Shown here: positions 15,610 through 23,900 of the stretch, piece after piece
How positions within the stretch are numbered: position 1 is the stretch's first letter
How the letters are laid out: each line of letters opens with the position of its first letter
Assembly: GCF_017741815.1 (NCBI RefSeq)
Contig: NZ_JAGHMF010000007.1
Span: 1-64,000 of the forward strand
From: Rhizobium sp. 16-488-2b
GTDB lineage: Bacteria; Pseudomonadota; Alphaproteobacteria; Rhizobiales; Rhizobiaceae
DNA: 64,000 nucleotides
Direction: 5' to 3'
Notes under the pieces: generated by a model
What the model saw: the letters and a program-made list of their open reading frames with translations, nothing else
Database searches by the model: none
What the model was told of the DNA's origin: nothing
Position numbers and translations under genes: made by a program

Positions 15610-16116
15610 ATGTTTCGCAAGCCCGTTCCTCTCAGCGAGCACCATGTCGTCGATGATTTCGACAGCGGCAAACCGGCGCTGGATGGCTTCCTGAAGGACA
15701 TGGCGCTCTACAATCAGCAGCAGGAATATACCCGGACCGTTGTCATCGCGACCGAGGATTACCGCGTCGTCGGCTATCACTCGCTGTGCGCGGGCATGAT
15801 CAGCCGCAACAGCGCGCCGAGGCAGGTCAAGGGGCATCGGGCGCCGGGCGAAATTCCGGTCGCGCTGCTTGCGCGGCTTGCGGTCGACCGCCGTCACCAG
15901 AACGTCGGGCTGGGCAGGGCATTGCTGAAGCATGCGCTGATGTCCGTCGTCTCGTCGTCGCGCTCGGTCGCCTTTCGCGCCGTCATGGTTCATGCCTTGG
16001 ACGACGAGGCGGAGGCCTTCTATCTGAAATTCGGCTTCCGCGCCGCCAAGGGCCTCGAGCGCACGCTGCTTTTGCCGACGAAGGACATCGTCGCTTCGCT
16101 GGCTCAGGCGACCTGA
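15610..16116 (+). CDS. GNAT acetyltransferase toxin (TacT/AtaT-like)
   Basis: A 168-residue GNAT protein paired with a DUF1778 antitoxin. Features: PLSEHHVVDDFDSGKPALDGFL (the F.SG...LD.FL opening of TacT toxins), YTRTVVIATEDYRVVGYHSL, IPVALLARLAVDRRHQNVGLGRALLKHAL with the acetyl-CoA loop QNVGLG, and EAEAFYLKFGFRAA with the conserved tyrosine. Known TacT/AtaT enzymes acetylate aminoacyl-tRNAs and stop translation; that activity is inferred here. The 3' end overlaps the convergent MFS gene by 13 bases. Confidence 0.9.
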   Translation: MFRKPVPLSEHHVVDDFDSGKPALDGFLKDMALYNQQQEYTRTVVIATEDYRVVGYHSLCAGMISRNSAPRQVKGHRAPGEIPVALLARLAVDRRHQNVGLGRALLKHALMSVVSSSRSVAFRAVMVHALDDEAEAFYLKFGFRAAKGLERTLLLPTKDIVASLAQAT

Positions 16117-17318
16117 GCAAGCGGCTTTGCGCGGCGGATGAGGCTTGCCAGCATCAGCACGAGGCCGAAGGCGAGTGCTGCGAGCGTGCAGCATAGGGCC
16201 ATCACCATGCCGGCGCCGGCGCGGTCGAGGATGGCGGTGAAGATGATGGGGGCGGCGGCGTTGGCGATGTTTTGCGGCAGCGACAGGCGGGCGGCCTGCA
16301 GGCCGTATTCGCGCGGCGAAAACAGCGCCAGCGGCAGCAGCGCGCGGGCAACCGCCATGACGCCGGCGCCGAAGCTGTAGATCACGATGAAGCCGACGAG
16401 CAGCGATGTCGAGGGCGGGACGATGAGGATCAATCCGAAGCTCGCCACCATCAGGCCGATCCCGGCGATGGCGCTGACGATGGGGTTGCCGCGCTTGCCG
16501 AGCAGCATGTCCATGCCGCGCGCCGTTATGCCGATGACCCCACGCGCCGAGCCGAGCTGGAGTGCCAGCACCGGCGCGGCGCCGTATTGGCGCAGGACCT
16601 CCAGCAACGATGGCGCCAGGCCGAAGGTGACGAAGCTCGATAGCGTCGTTGCGGCCGCAAGCAGCAGGAAGGCCTTGCGGCGATCATCGGGCGAAAGATC
16701 GACCGGCGCCGCATGCATCTCGGCGGATCCGGCTTGCGTGGTGGCCGGACGCGGCAGGCCGAAGAGATAGAGCGGCAGGCAGATGCACAATTGCAGTGCC
16801 GCGCAGATGACGAACGTGGTCCGCCAGCCGAAGTGAGCGTCGAGCATGCTGAGGATCGGCCAGAACAGCGTGCTGGATAGGCCGGTGAACAGCATCAGCA
16901 TGGCGATGATACGCTTGCTGTTTGCGCCCTCGCGCTCGACGACGGCGGTATAGGTCGGCGTCGTCAGGCCGAGCGCGCCGCCGATGCCGATCACGATCCA
17001 GGAGATTGTGTAGAGCACGATGCCTTGCGCGGCGGCCAGCATGAGAAGGCCGGCGGCGAAGGTGACGGATGAGGCGGCAAGCACGGGCACGGCGCCGTGG
17101 CGCTGCAACAGCCGGCCGATCGTCGGGCCGAGAAGCGCAAGCACGACCATCATCACGGTCAGGCCGCCGAAGACAATTTCATTCGCCAGCCCGAGATCGG
17201 GCGCGATCACCCGGCCCATGACGCCGAGCATGTCGAAGGTCGTGCCCCAGCCGATGAGCTGCGTCACGGTGAGCACGGCAATCATCTGTGTCGAACGCAG
17301 AGGGAAGGCCCGGGACAT
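16104..17318 (-). CDS. MFS transporter inserted antiparallel in the GTA cluster
   Basis: A 404-residue major facilitator with about 12 hydrophobic segments in two halves separated by a hydrophilic loop (PATTQAGSAEMHAAPVDLSPDDRRK). Its opening segment contains VTQLIGWGTTFDMLGVMG, reminiscent of the NarK/oxalate-formate group, but no substrate can be assigned. The frame is open upstream to 17414, but MSRAFPLRST at 17318 is the natural N-terminus. It lies between g8 and g9 on the strand opposite to the GTA genes, together with the TacAT-like pair. No transposase or repeat ends are evident. Confidence 0.88.
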   Translation of the reverse strand: MSRAFPLRSTQMIAVLTVTQLIGWGTTFDMLGVMGRVIAPDLGLANEIVFGGLTVMMVVLALLGPTIGRLLQRHGAVPVLAASSVTFAAGLLMLAAAQGIVLYTISWIVIGIGGALGLTTPTYTAVVEREGANSKRIIAMLMLFTGLSSTLFWPILSMLDAHFGWRTTFVICAALQLCICLPLYLFGLPRPATTQAGSAEMHAAPVDLSPDDRRKAFLLLAAATTLSSFVTFGLAPSLLEVLRQYGAAPVLALQLGSARGVIGITARGMDMLLGKRGNPIVSAIAGIGLMVASFGLILIVPPSTSLLVGFIVIYSFGAGVMAVARALLPLALFSPREYGLQAARLSLPQNIANAAAPIIFTAILDRAGAGMVMALCCTLAALAFGLVLMLASLIRRAKPLAQVA

Positions 17319-17404
17319 GGTGTGGATTTCGGCGAAGGGAAGGGATCGAAGCGGTCGTAGCATCTTCGCCGTCAGGTTGAAAGTGACAAGTCGATGACAT
17401 CGCG

Positions 17405-17429
17405 GGCGTCCCATCGGGGCGCCTTTTTT
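17405..17429 (+). terminator. Strong Rho-independent terminator-like hairpin just before g9
   Basis: GGCGTCCC (17405-17412), loop ATC, GGGGCGCC (17416-17423), followed directly by TTTTTT (17424-17429). Eight base pairs with one G-U and a pure U-run: the textbook shape for the + strand. It stands 18 bases before the g9 ATG, so it would end transcripts coming from upstream or act as a leader attenuator for g9 onward. Confidence 0.7.
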
Positions 17430-17447
17430 CGTGGAAGGGACGAGGCC

Positions 17448-17855
17448 ATGGTGGCGCAGAAGGGCAAGGATCTGCTGTTGAGGGTTTTCAACGGCACGGA
17501 TTATGAAACGGTGGCGGGGCTGCGTTCGAAGCGGCTGGCCTTCAATGCCGAGACGGTGGATGTGACCGATGCCGAGAGCGCCGGGCGCTGGCGCGAGCTT
17601 TTGGGTGGCGCCGGCGTGCAGCGGGCTTCGGTATCGGGTTCAGGCATCTTCAAGGATGCGGCCTCCGACCAGCTGGTGCGCAACGCCTTCTTCAATGCCT
17701 CGATCCTGAGCTGGCAGATCGTCGTGCCGGATTTCGGCAGCGTCACCGGTCCGTTCCAGGCAAGCGCGCTCGAATATTCCGGCCAGTATAATGGCGAGGT
17801 GATGTTCGGGCTGGCGCTGGAATCGGCGGGCGCTATCATCTTCGAGGCGCTGTGA
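17448..17855 (+). CDS. GTA major tail protein, TP901-1 family (g9)
   Basis: A 135-residue tail-tube protein: MVAQKGKDLLLRVFNGTDYETVAGLRSKRL, then AETVDVTDAESAGRWRELLGGAGVQRASVSGSGIFKDAASDQ, and WQIVVPDFGSVTGPFQASALEYSGQYNGEVMF. This is the phage major tail protein TP901-1 pattern, with GKDLLL, the NAETVDVT core and E.SG..NGE at the end. The ATG at 17448 follows GGGACGAGG; an upstream in-frame start at 17394 would run through the terminator hairpin and is unlikely. The stop overlaps the start of g10 (TGATG). Confidence 0.92.
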   Translation: MVAQKGKDLLLRVFNGTDYETVAGLRSKRLAFNAETVDVTDAESAGRWRELLGGAGVQRASVSGSGIFKDAASDQLVRNAFFNASILSWQIVVPDFGSVTGPFQASALEYSGQYNGEVMFGLALESAGAIIFEAL

Positions 17856-18232
17856 TGGCGGCCCGCACGGCAGTGGAACAAGTGGCAGGGCGAAGGGGCA
17901 ATCGGCGGCGTGGTGAGATCGAGGCTGAGATCGACGGCGAGCGGCGGGTTCTGTGCCTGACGCTGGGGGCCTTGGCGGAGCTTGAGACGGCGTTTTCGGT
18001 CGATAGCTTGAATGGGCTGGCCGAGCGCTTCTCCGGCGGCCGGCTGAAGGCGGCGGATATGATCCGCATCATCGGCGCCGGCCTGCGCGGCGGTGGCAAT
18101 CTCTATTCCGACGAGGATGTGGCGGAGGCCGATATCGAGGGCGGCATTGGTGGTTATGCGGCGATCGTCGGCGATCTGCTGACCGCAACGTTTTCGGGGC
18201 ATGGCGCGGACGCCTCCGCGCGCCCCCTCTAG
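17855..18232 (+). CDS. GTA gp10 family tail assembly chaperone (g10)
   Basis: A 125-residue protein with RGEIEAEIDGERRVLCLTLGALAELETAF at residues about 19-47 and LKAADMIRIIGAGLRGGG, YSDEDVAEADIEGGIGGY further on. The R/GE(IE)..IDG..R.LCLTLGALAELE opening is diagnostic of the GTA-gp10 family (Phage_TAC_11). It is thought to help assemble tail protein around the tape measure. It overlaps g9 and ends 11 bases before g10.1. Confidence 0.9.
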   Translation: MAARTAVEQVAGRRGNRRRGEIEAEIDGERRVLCLTLGALAELETAFSVDSLNGLAERFSGGRLKAADMIRIIGAGLRGGGNLYSDEDVAEADIEGGIGGYAAIVGDLLTATFSGHGADASARPL

Positions 18233-18243
18233 CCGCAGCGGGC

Positions 18244-18489
18244 ATGGAGACGACGGACAATGCGGGGCCAACGCCATTCCCCTGGGCGCGGGTTCTGCAT
18301 GTCGGTCTCTGCCTGCTGCGGCTTCCCCCGCAATCCTTCTGGGCGATGACGCCGGTGGAGTTTCACGCCGCCGCCGGTGGCCTCTTGCCGCCGCGTCCCG
18401 CCGTCTCCCGCGCCGATCTCGATGGGCTGATGGCCCGTTTTCCGGACAGCCGGGCAAGCTTAGACACGAGGAACGACCATGACCGATGA
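18244..18489 (+). CDS. rcc01693-type tail assembly chaperone (g10.1)
   Basis: An 81-residue protein containing PFPWARVLHVGLCLLRLPPQSFWAMTPVEFHAAAGGL, the signature of the rcc01693 family (small GTA gene between g10 and g11). It ends with DLDGLMARFPDSR, and its last codons overlap the tape-measure start by 11 bases. As in tailed phages, a pair of small genes before the tape measure suggests a chaperone role (inference). Confidence 0.88.
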   Translation: METTDNAGPTPFPWARVLHVGLCLLRLPPQSFWAMTPVEFHAAAGGLLPPRPAVSRADLDGLMARFPDSRASLDTRNDHDR

Positions 18490-19024
18490 CCAGACGGACC
18501 TCTCCGCCATGACCGACGAGGCGGCGACGCTGCGGCGTGCGCTGGACGATCTGGAGGGCCGCTCGCGCTCCTTCGGCTCGGCACTGTCTGGGGCGCTGCG
18601 CAGCGCGGTCTCGGGCGGAAAGGGGCTGGACGATGTGCTGCGCGGGCTGGCCAATCGCATGACGGATATCGCGCTGCAGGCGGGGTTGAAGCCGCTGGAG
18701 ACGATGCTTTCGGGTGCCGCCTCCAGCCTCCTCGGCGGCGCCGGCAAGCTGCTGCCTTTCGCCGATGGAGGTGTCGTCTCGCAGCCCACCTACTTTCCTC
18801 TCGGCGGCGACATGGGGCTGATGGGCGAGGCGGGCAGCGAGGCGATCCTGCCCTTGCGGCGCGGCGCCGACGGTTCGCTCGGCGTCGCCGCATTGGGCGC
18901 GGGGACCGCACCGCAGATCGTCTTCAACGTCACCGCGACGGATGCCGAGAGCTTCCGAAAGAGCGAGGCGCAGATTTCCTCGATGCTGGCGCGCACCGCA
19001 ATGCGCGGTCAGCGCAACCTGTGA
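18479..19024 (+). CDS. Short tape measure protein (g11)
   Basis: A 181-residue tape measure protein, very short compared with phage tape measures but normal for GTA particles with small tails. Residues 20-60 are helical (LRRALDDLEGRSRSFGSALSGALRSAV), followed by the hydrophobic ALQAGLKPLETMLSGAASSLLGG and a conserved C-terminal part with PFADGGVVSQPTYFPLGGDMGLMGEAGSEAILPLRRG, which is found at the end of many phage tape measures. The start overlaps g10.1. Confidence 0.9.
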   Translation: MTDDQTDLSAMTDEAATLRRALDDLEGRSRSFGSALSGALRSAVSGGKGLDDVLRGLANRMTDIALQAGLKPLETMLSGAASSLLGGAGKLLPFADGGVVSQPTYFPLGGDMGLMGEAGSEAILPLRRGADGSLGVAALGAGTAPQIVFNVTATDAESFRKSEAQISSMLARTAMRGQRNL

Positions 19025-19036
19025 GGATCAGAACAG

Positions 19037-19678
19037 ATGGCAACCGGTTTCCACGAAGTGCGCTTTCCGCTCCGCCTGTCGCTGTCGACGAGTGGCGGGC
19101 CTATCAGGCGCACCGATATCGTCAATCTCTCCAATGGCCGCGAAAGCCGCAACAGCCGCTGGCGCGATGCGCGCCGCAGCTATGATGCGGGCTCCGGCCT
19201 GCGCTCGGTGGCGGATCTCTACGAGGTCTTGGAGTTCTTCGAGGCCCGTAGCGGCGAGCTCTATGGCTTCCGCTTCCGCGATCCGATCGATTGCACCTCG
19301 ACACGGCCCGGCGCTGAGATCGGAGCGGGCGACCAGCCGATCGGGATCGGCGACGGCGTGACGGGCTCATTCCCGCTCGCCAAGACCTATGGCGATGCCG
19401 GAGCCAGCAGCACGCGGCGGATTGAGAAGCCCGTCGAGGGCTCGGTCGTCGTCGCGGTGGATGGCGTGCTGCAGGCGTCGTCCGCCTTCGTGTGCGACCC
19501 CACGACCGGCATCGTCACCTTCGCGGTGGATGCCGTTCCGCCAGAGGGTGCGTCGGTGACGGCGGGGTTCCTGTTCGACGTGCCGGTGCGCTTTGCGACC
19601 GGGCGCATCGACGTCAACCTCTCGGCCTTCAATGCCGGGCGCATTCCCACCATTCCGCTGATGGAGATCATGCCATGA
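19037..19678 (+). CDS. GTA distal tail protein, DUF2460 / TIGR02217 family (g12)
   Basis: A 213-residue baseplate protein: FHEVRFPLRLSLSTSGGPIRRTDIVNLSNGRESRNSRW at the start (the R.P..IS.G..GGP...T.IV.L.SG.E.RN..W family motif), SYDAGSGLRSVADLYEVLEFFEAR, LYGFRFRDPIDCTS, GSFPLAKTYG, and FDVPVRFATGRIDVNLSAFNAG. In the R. capsulatus GTA the equivalent protein forms the distal ring joining tube and hub. It overlaps g13 by four bases. Confidence 0.93.
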   Translation: MATGFHEVRFPLRLSLSTSGGPIRRTDIVNLSNGRESRNSRWRDARRSYDAGSGLRSVADLYEVLEFFEARSGELYGFRFRDPIDCTSTRPGAEIGAGDQPIGIGDGVTGSFPLAKTYGDAGASSTRRIEKPVEGSVVVAVDGVLQASSAFVCDPTTGIVTFAVDAVPPEGASVTAGFLFDVPVRFATGRIDVNLSAFNAGRIPTIPLMEIMP

Positions 19679-20565
19679 GGCATATTCCGGACGCGCTCGC
19701 CGCGCATATCTTGGGCGACGCCACGACGCTCTGCCACGCCTGGCGGGTGACGCGCCGCGATGGCGTCGTGCTTGGCTTTACCGAACACGATCACGACCTG
19801 ACCTTCGCGGGCACCACCTTCCTGGCGGCGAGCGGCTTTTCCGCCAGTGCGGCGGAAGAGGAGACGGGGTTGCTGGCCGCCACCAGCGATGTCGCCGGCG
19901 GCTTCTCCAGCGCGGCGATCACCGAGGAGGATCTGACGCGCGGCCGCTATGACGGCGCCCGCGTCGAGGTCCATCTCGTCAACTGGGCGGACCCCGAGCA
20001 GAATATGCTCCTGAAGGTGCAGGAGATCGGCGATGTCACGCGCGACGCCGGCCAGTTCCAGGCGGAGCTGCGCAGCTTCGCCAGCCGCCTTGGCGAGCCG
20101 CAGGGCCGCGTCTATGGCCGGCGCTGCGACGCCACGCTTGGCGATCAACGATGTGGCGTCGATCTCTCGGCGCCCGCGATGCGCGCCGAAGGCGTCGTGG
20201 TCGAGGTCGCGGATGCCAGCCGGCTTGTGCTCTCGGGTATCAGGGCCGTGCCCGACGGCTTCTTCCGTTTCGGCGTGCTAGGTTTTCTCGACGGCGACAA
20301 TCAAGGCCAGCGGTTGGAGATCGAGACGCATGCGGCGAAGGACGGTTTGCTGGAGGTGACCCTCTGGCTGCCGCTCGACGCCACCCCAAATGCGGGCGAC
20401 CGCGTCGTGCTCACGGCGGGCTGCGACAAGGCCTTTTCCACCTGCCGAACGAAGTTCGCCAACCACCTGAATTTTCGCGGTTTCCCCCACATCCCCGGCA
20501 CCGATTTCGCCTACACCTACGCCGATGGCGAGACCCTTCACGACGGGAGCGCGCTGTTCAAATGA
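19675..20565 (+). CDS. GTA hub protein with four-cysteine domain, DUF2163 / Phage_BR0599 (g13)
   Basis: A 296-residue baseplate hub protein. The N-terminal half carries TLCHAWRVTRRDGVVLGFTEHDHDL, typical of DUF2163. The C-terminal BR0599-like domain has four cysteines (151, 160, 250, 257) in GRRC, QRCGVDL, GCDK and STCRTKFANHLNFRGFPHIPG. In the related lambda tail protein L the equivalent cysteines bind an Fe-S cluster, so a cluster here is a reasonable inference. The ATG at 19675 overlaps the g12 stop; the 3' end overlaps g14 by four bases. Confidence 0.92.
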   Translation: MRHIPDALAAHILGDATTLCHAWRVTRRDGVVLGFTEHDHDLTFAGTTFLAASGFSASAAEEETGLLAATSDVAGGFSSAAITEEDLTRGRYDGARVEVHLVNWADPEQNMLLKVQEIGDVTRDAGQFQAELRSFASRLGEPQGRVYGRRCDATLGDQRCGVDLSAPAMRAEGVVVEVADASRLVLSGIRAVPDGFFRFGVLGFLDGDNQGQRLEIETHAAKDGLLEVTLWLPLDATPNAGDRVVLTAGCDKAFSTCRTKFANHLNFRGFPHIPGTDFAYTYADGETLHDGSALFK

Positions 20566-20996
20566 CCGACATTGCAATGGAAGTGCTGCGGCTGGCCGAA
20601 GGCTGGATCGGCACGCCCTACAGGCACCAGGCTTCGCTCAAGGGCGTCGGCTGCGATTGTCTCGGGCTGATCCGGGGTATCTGGAGGGAGCTTTACGGGC
20701 AGGAGCCGGAGCGCCCACCACCCTATGCGCCGGATTGGGCCGAACGCGGCGGCGGGGATCGGCTGATGGAGGCCGCACTCCGGCATTTCGGCCCGCCGCT
20801 GCCGCTTGTCAAGGCGAGGCCCGGCGACGTGATTCTGTTCCGCTGGCGCCCGCAGCTCGCCGCCAAGCATGCCGGTATCCTCTCGGGCGAGCGGCAGTTC
20901 ATCCATGCCTACGAGCAGGCGGCGGTGGTGACCTCGCCGCTGGTGCCGAGCTGGCGCCGACGCATCTCGGGCGTCTTTCGTTTTCCGGAGAGATAG
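20562..20996 (+). CDS. GTA NlpC/P60 cell-wall peptidase (g14)
   Basis: A 144-residue tail-tip peptidase expected to cut peptidoglycan when a particle injects DNA. Catalytic residues are visible: Cys33 in GVGCDCLGLIRG and His103 in AAKHAGILSG. GWIGTPYRHQAS at residues 13-24 and KARPGDVILFRW are conserved in the NlpC/P60 family from GTAs and phages. It lies between hub (g13) and megatron (g15) genes exactly as in R. capsulatus. The stop is followed at once by the g15 ATG. Confidence 0.93.
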   Translation: MTDIAMEVLRLAEGWIGTPYRHQASLKGVGCDCLGLIRGIWRELYGQEPERPPPYAPDWAERGGGDRLMEAALRHFGPPLPLVKARPGDVILFRWRPQLAAKHAGILSGERQFIHAYEQAAVVTSPLVPSWRRRISGVFRFPER

Positions 20997-23900
20997 ATGG
21001 CAACGCTCCTCTTCCAGGCCGCTGGCGCGGCACTCGGCAGCGTCTTCGGCCCTGTCGGCGCGATCATCGGCCGTGCGGCGGGCGCGCTTGCTGGAAGCGT
21101 CGTCGATCGCGCGCTGATCAACGGCCGCTCCACCGTGCGCGGCGCGCATCTGGCGAGCGCCCGCATTCCAGGCGCCGACGAGGGCACGGCGATCAACCGC
21201 GTCTATGGCAGTGTGCGCGTCGGCGGCACGCTGATCTGGGCGACGCGCTTCGAGGAGGAGGTGACCAGCGAACGGCAGGGCGGCAAGGCCACCGGCGGCA
21301 CCCGCGTCGAGAGCTTCCGCTACTTCGCCAATCTCGCGGTCGGTCTGGCGGAAGGGCCGATCGGGCATGTCAGGCGCGTCTGGGCCGATGGCAAGGAACT
21401 GGATCTGACGAGGATCGAGATGCGCGTCTATCGCGGCGACGAGGCGCAGCTGCCCGATCCGCTGATCGAGGCCAAGCAAGGGGCCGGCAATGCGCCCGCC
21501 TATCGCGGACTTGCTTACGTCGTCTTCGAGCGGCTACCGCTCGATGCCTATGGAAACCGCATTCCGCTGCTGCAGTTCGAGGTCGTGAGATCGGTCGGCG
21601 AGCTGGAAAATGAGATCAGGGCCGTCTGTATCATCCCCGGCTCGACCGAGCATGGCTACCAGCTGGTGCAGGTCTCGGAGAGCATCGGCGCCGGCAGCGC
21701 CCGCATTCTCAACCGCAACAGCCTGCGCGGCACGAGCGATTGGGATATCTCGATCGACGAGCTCATGGCGCTCTGCCCCAATCTCGAGCGTGTTGCGCTC
21801 GTCGTCTCCTGGTTCGGCACCGATCTGCGCGCCGGCCAATGCCGCGTGGTGCCCGGCGTCGAGGTGGCGAGCCGCGCGGAGGAAAGCAGGCCGTGGTCGG
21901 TCTCCGGCATCGCGCGCGAGGCTGCCCATCTCGTCAGCCGCAGCAATGGCGGCCCGGCCTATGGCGGCACGCCCGATGATGTCAGCGTGCTGTCGGCGAT
22001 TGCCGATCTCAGGAGCCGTGGTCTCAAGGTCTATCTCTATCCCTTTGTCATGATGGATATTCCCGCCGACAACGCCCTTGCCGACCCTTATGGCGGTGAG
22101 CGCCAGGCGTCCTATCCCTGGCGCGGCCGCATCACCTGTGATCCTGCGCCGGGGCGGCCTGCTAGCGTCGATCGGAAGGCGGCCGTGCGCGGGCAGGTGC
22201 AGGCCTTCGCCGGCAATGCGCAGGCGGGCGATTTCACGATTGCGGGCGGCCATGTGGTTTATCATGGTGGCGAGGAGAGTTACCGGCGTTTCATCCTGCA
22301 CTATGCGCAGCTGGCGCGTCTTGCCGGCGGGGTCGATGGCTTCCTGATCGGCTCCGAGCTTCGTGGCCTGACGCAGCTGCGCGATGGCGGCGATGCCTTT
22401 CCCTTCGTCGAGGCGCTGGTGCGGCTGGCGGGCGACGTCAAGGCGCTGCTGCCGGCCGCCAAGATCACCTATGGCGCCGATTGGAGCGAGTATTTCGGCT
22501 ATCACCCGGCTGATGGCAGCGGCGACGTCTATTTCCATCTCGATCCGCTTTGGGCCTCGTCTGACATCGATGCAGTCGGGATCGACAACTACATGCCGCT
22601 CGCCGACTGGCGCGACGACGATCTGGCCAGCGCCAATCCCGACGGCTTCCGGCTTGCCGATGATCGAAATGCGCTGACGGCGGCGATCACTAGCGGCGAG
22701 GGTTTTGGATGGTACTACGCGGATGGCGATGCCCGCAAAGCCCGGCAGCGCAGCCCGATCACCGATGGTCTCGCCGGCAAACCTTGGGTCTTCCGCTACA
22801 AGGATATCGCCGCATGGTGGGCCAATCCGCATTATGAGCGCATTGGCGGCGCAGAGCGCGCGGCGCCCACGGCATGGGTGCCGTCGGGCAAGCCGATCTG
22901 GTTCACCGAGCTTGGCTGCGGCGCCGTCGACAAGGGCGCCAATCAGCCGAATGTCTTTGCCGATCCGAAGTCGGTGGAAAGCGGGGCGCCGTATTTCTCC
23001 ACCGGCATGCGCTCGGACAGCATGCAGCGCCGCTTTCTCGAAGCGCACCATCTCTGGTGGGCCGACGATGATGCGCCCGCCGGCATGGTCGATCCCTCGC
23101 ATCTCTTCGTCTGGTGCTGGGATGCGCGGCCGTTCCCGGCCTTTCCGTTGGCAACGGATATCTGGTCCGACGGCGGAAATTGGCGCACCGGGCACTGGCT
23201 GAACGGTCGGCTCGGCGCCGGCACTCTGGCCGATATCGTAGCGGTGGTGCTGCGCGATCATGGATTCTCCGATTTCGATGTCACCGAAGTGAGCGGCGAC
23301 CTGATCGGTTACGTCAAGGGCGAACTCGGCTCGGCCCGCGACCTGATCGAACCGCTGCTGCAGGCATTCCAGATCGATGCCTTGGAAGATGCCGGCCTCC
23401 TGCGCTTCCGCTCGCGCACACGCGCCAGCCTGCCGGCGATGCGGATCGAAACGCTCGTCGACAGCGAGAACGAACCGCTCTGGCAGGAGACACGCGGCCA
23501 CGACAGCGACTTCGCCGCCGAGGCGGTGGTGACCTTCTACAATCCCGATCTCGACTACGAGCAGGCCAGCGCCCGCTCGCACCGCGCCGGGCAGGCGACG
23601 AGCCGACAGATCAAGCAGGATCTGCCCGCCGTGCTTTCCGAAGAGACGGCGCTGGACGCGGCCGAGGCGCTGCTGCGCGACAATCGCATCGCCCGCCGCT
23701 CGCTGCGCTTCTCGCTGGCGCCGGGCCGGCTGGACGTGCAGCCGGGCGACGTCGTCTCGCTGACCGATGGTCCCGATGGCCGCTTCCTGGTCTCGCGCAT
23801 CGAGGATGGTGATGCCCGCCGCATCGAGGCGCGGGCGTTTGCACCATCTTCAGGCGGCGCTCCGCCTGCCGTAACCGATGGCCGAAATGGCGGCGGCACC

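Noticed and set aside
15247-17447. Possibility that the TacAT-MFS block is a transposon
   Set aside because: No transposase, terminal inverted repeats or target duplications could be found by eye.
21534-23582. 682-codon reverse frame in g15
   Set aside because: Shadow of the megatron gene; no ribosome site or motif, His/Arg-rich composition.
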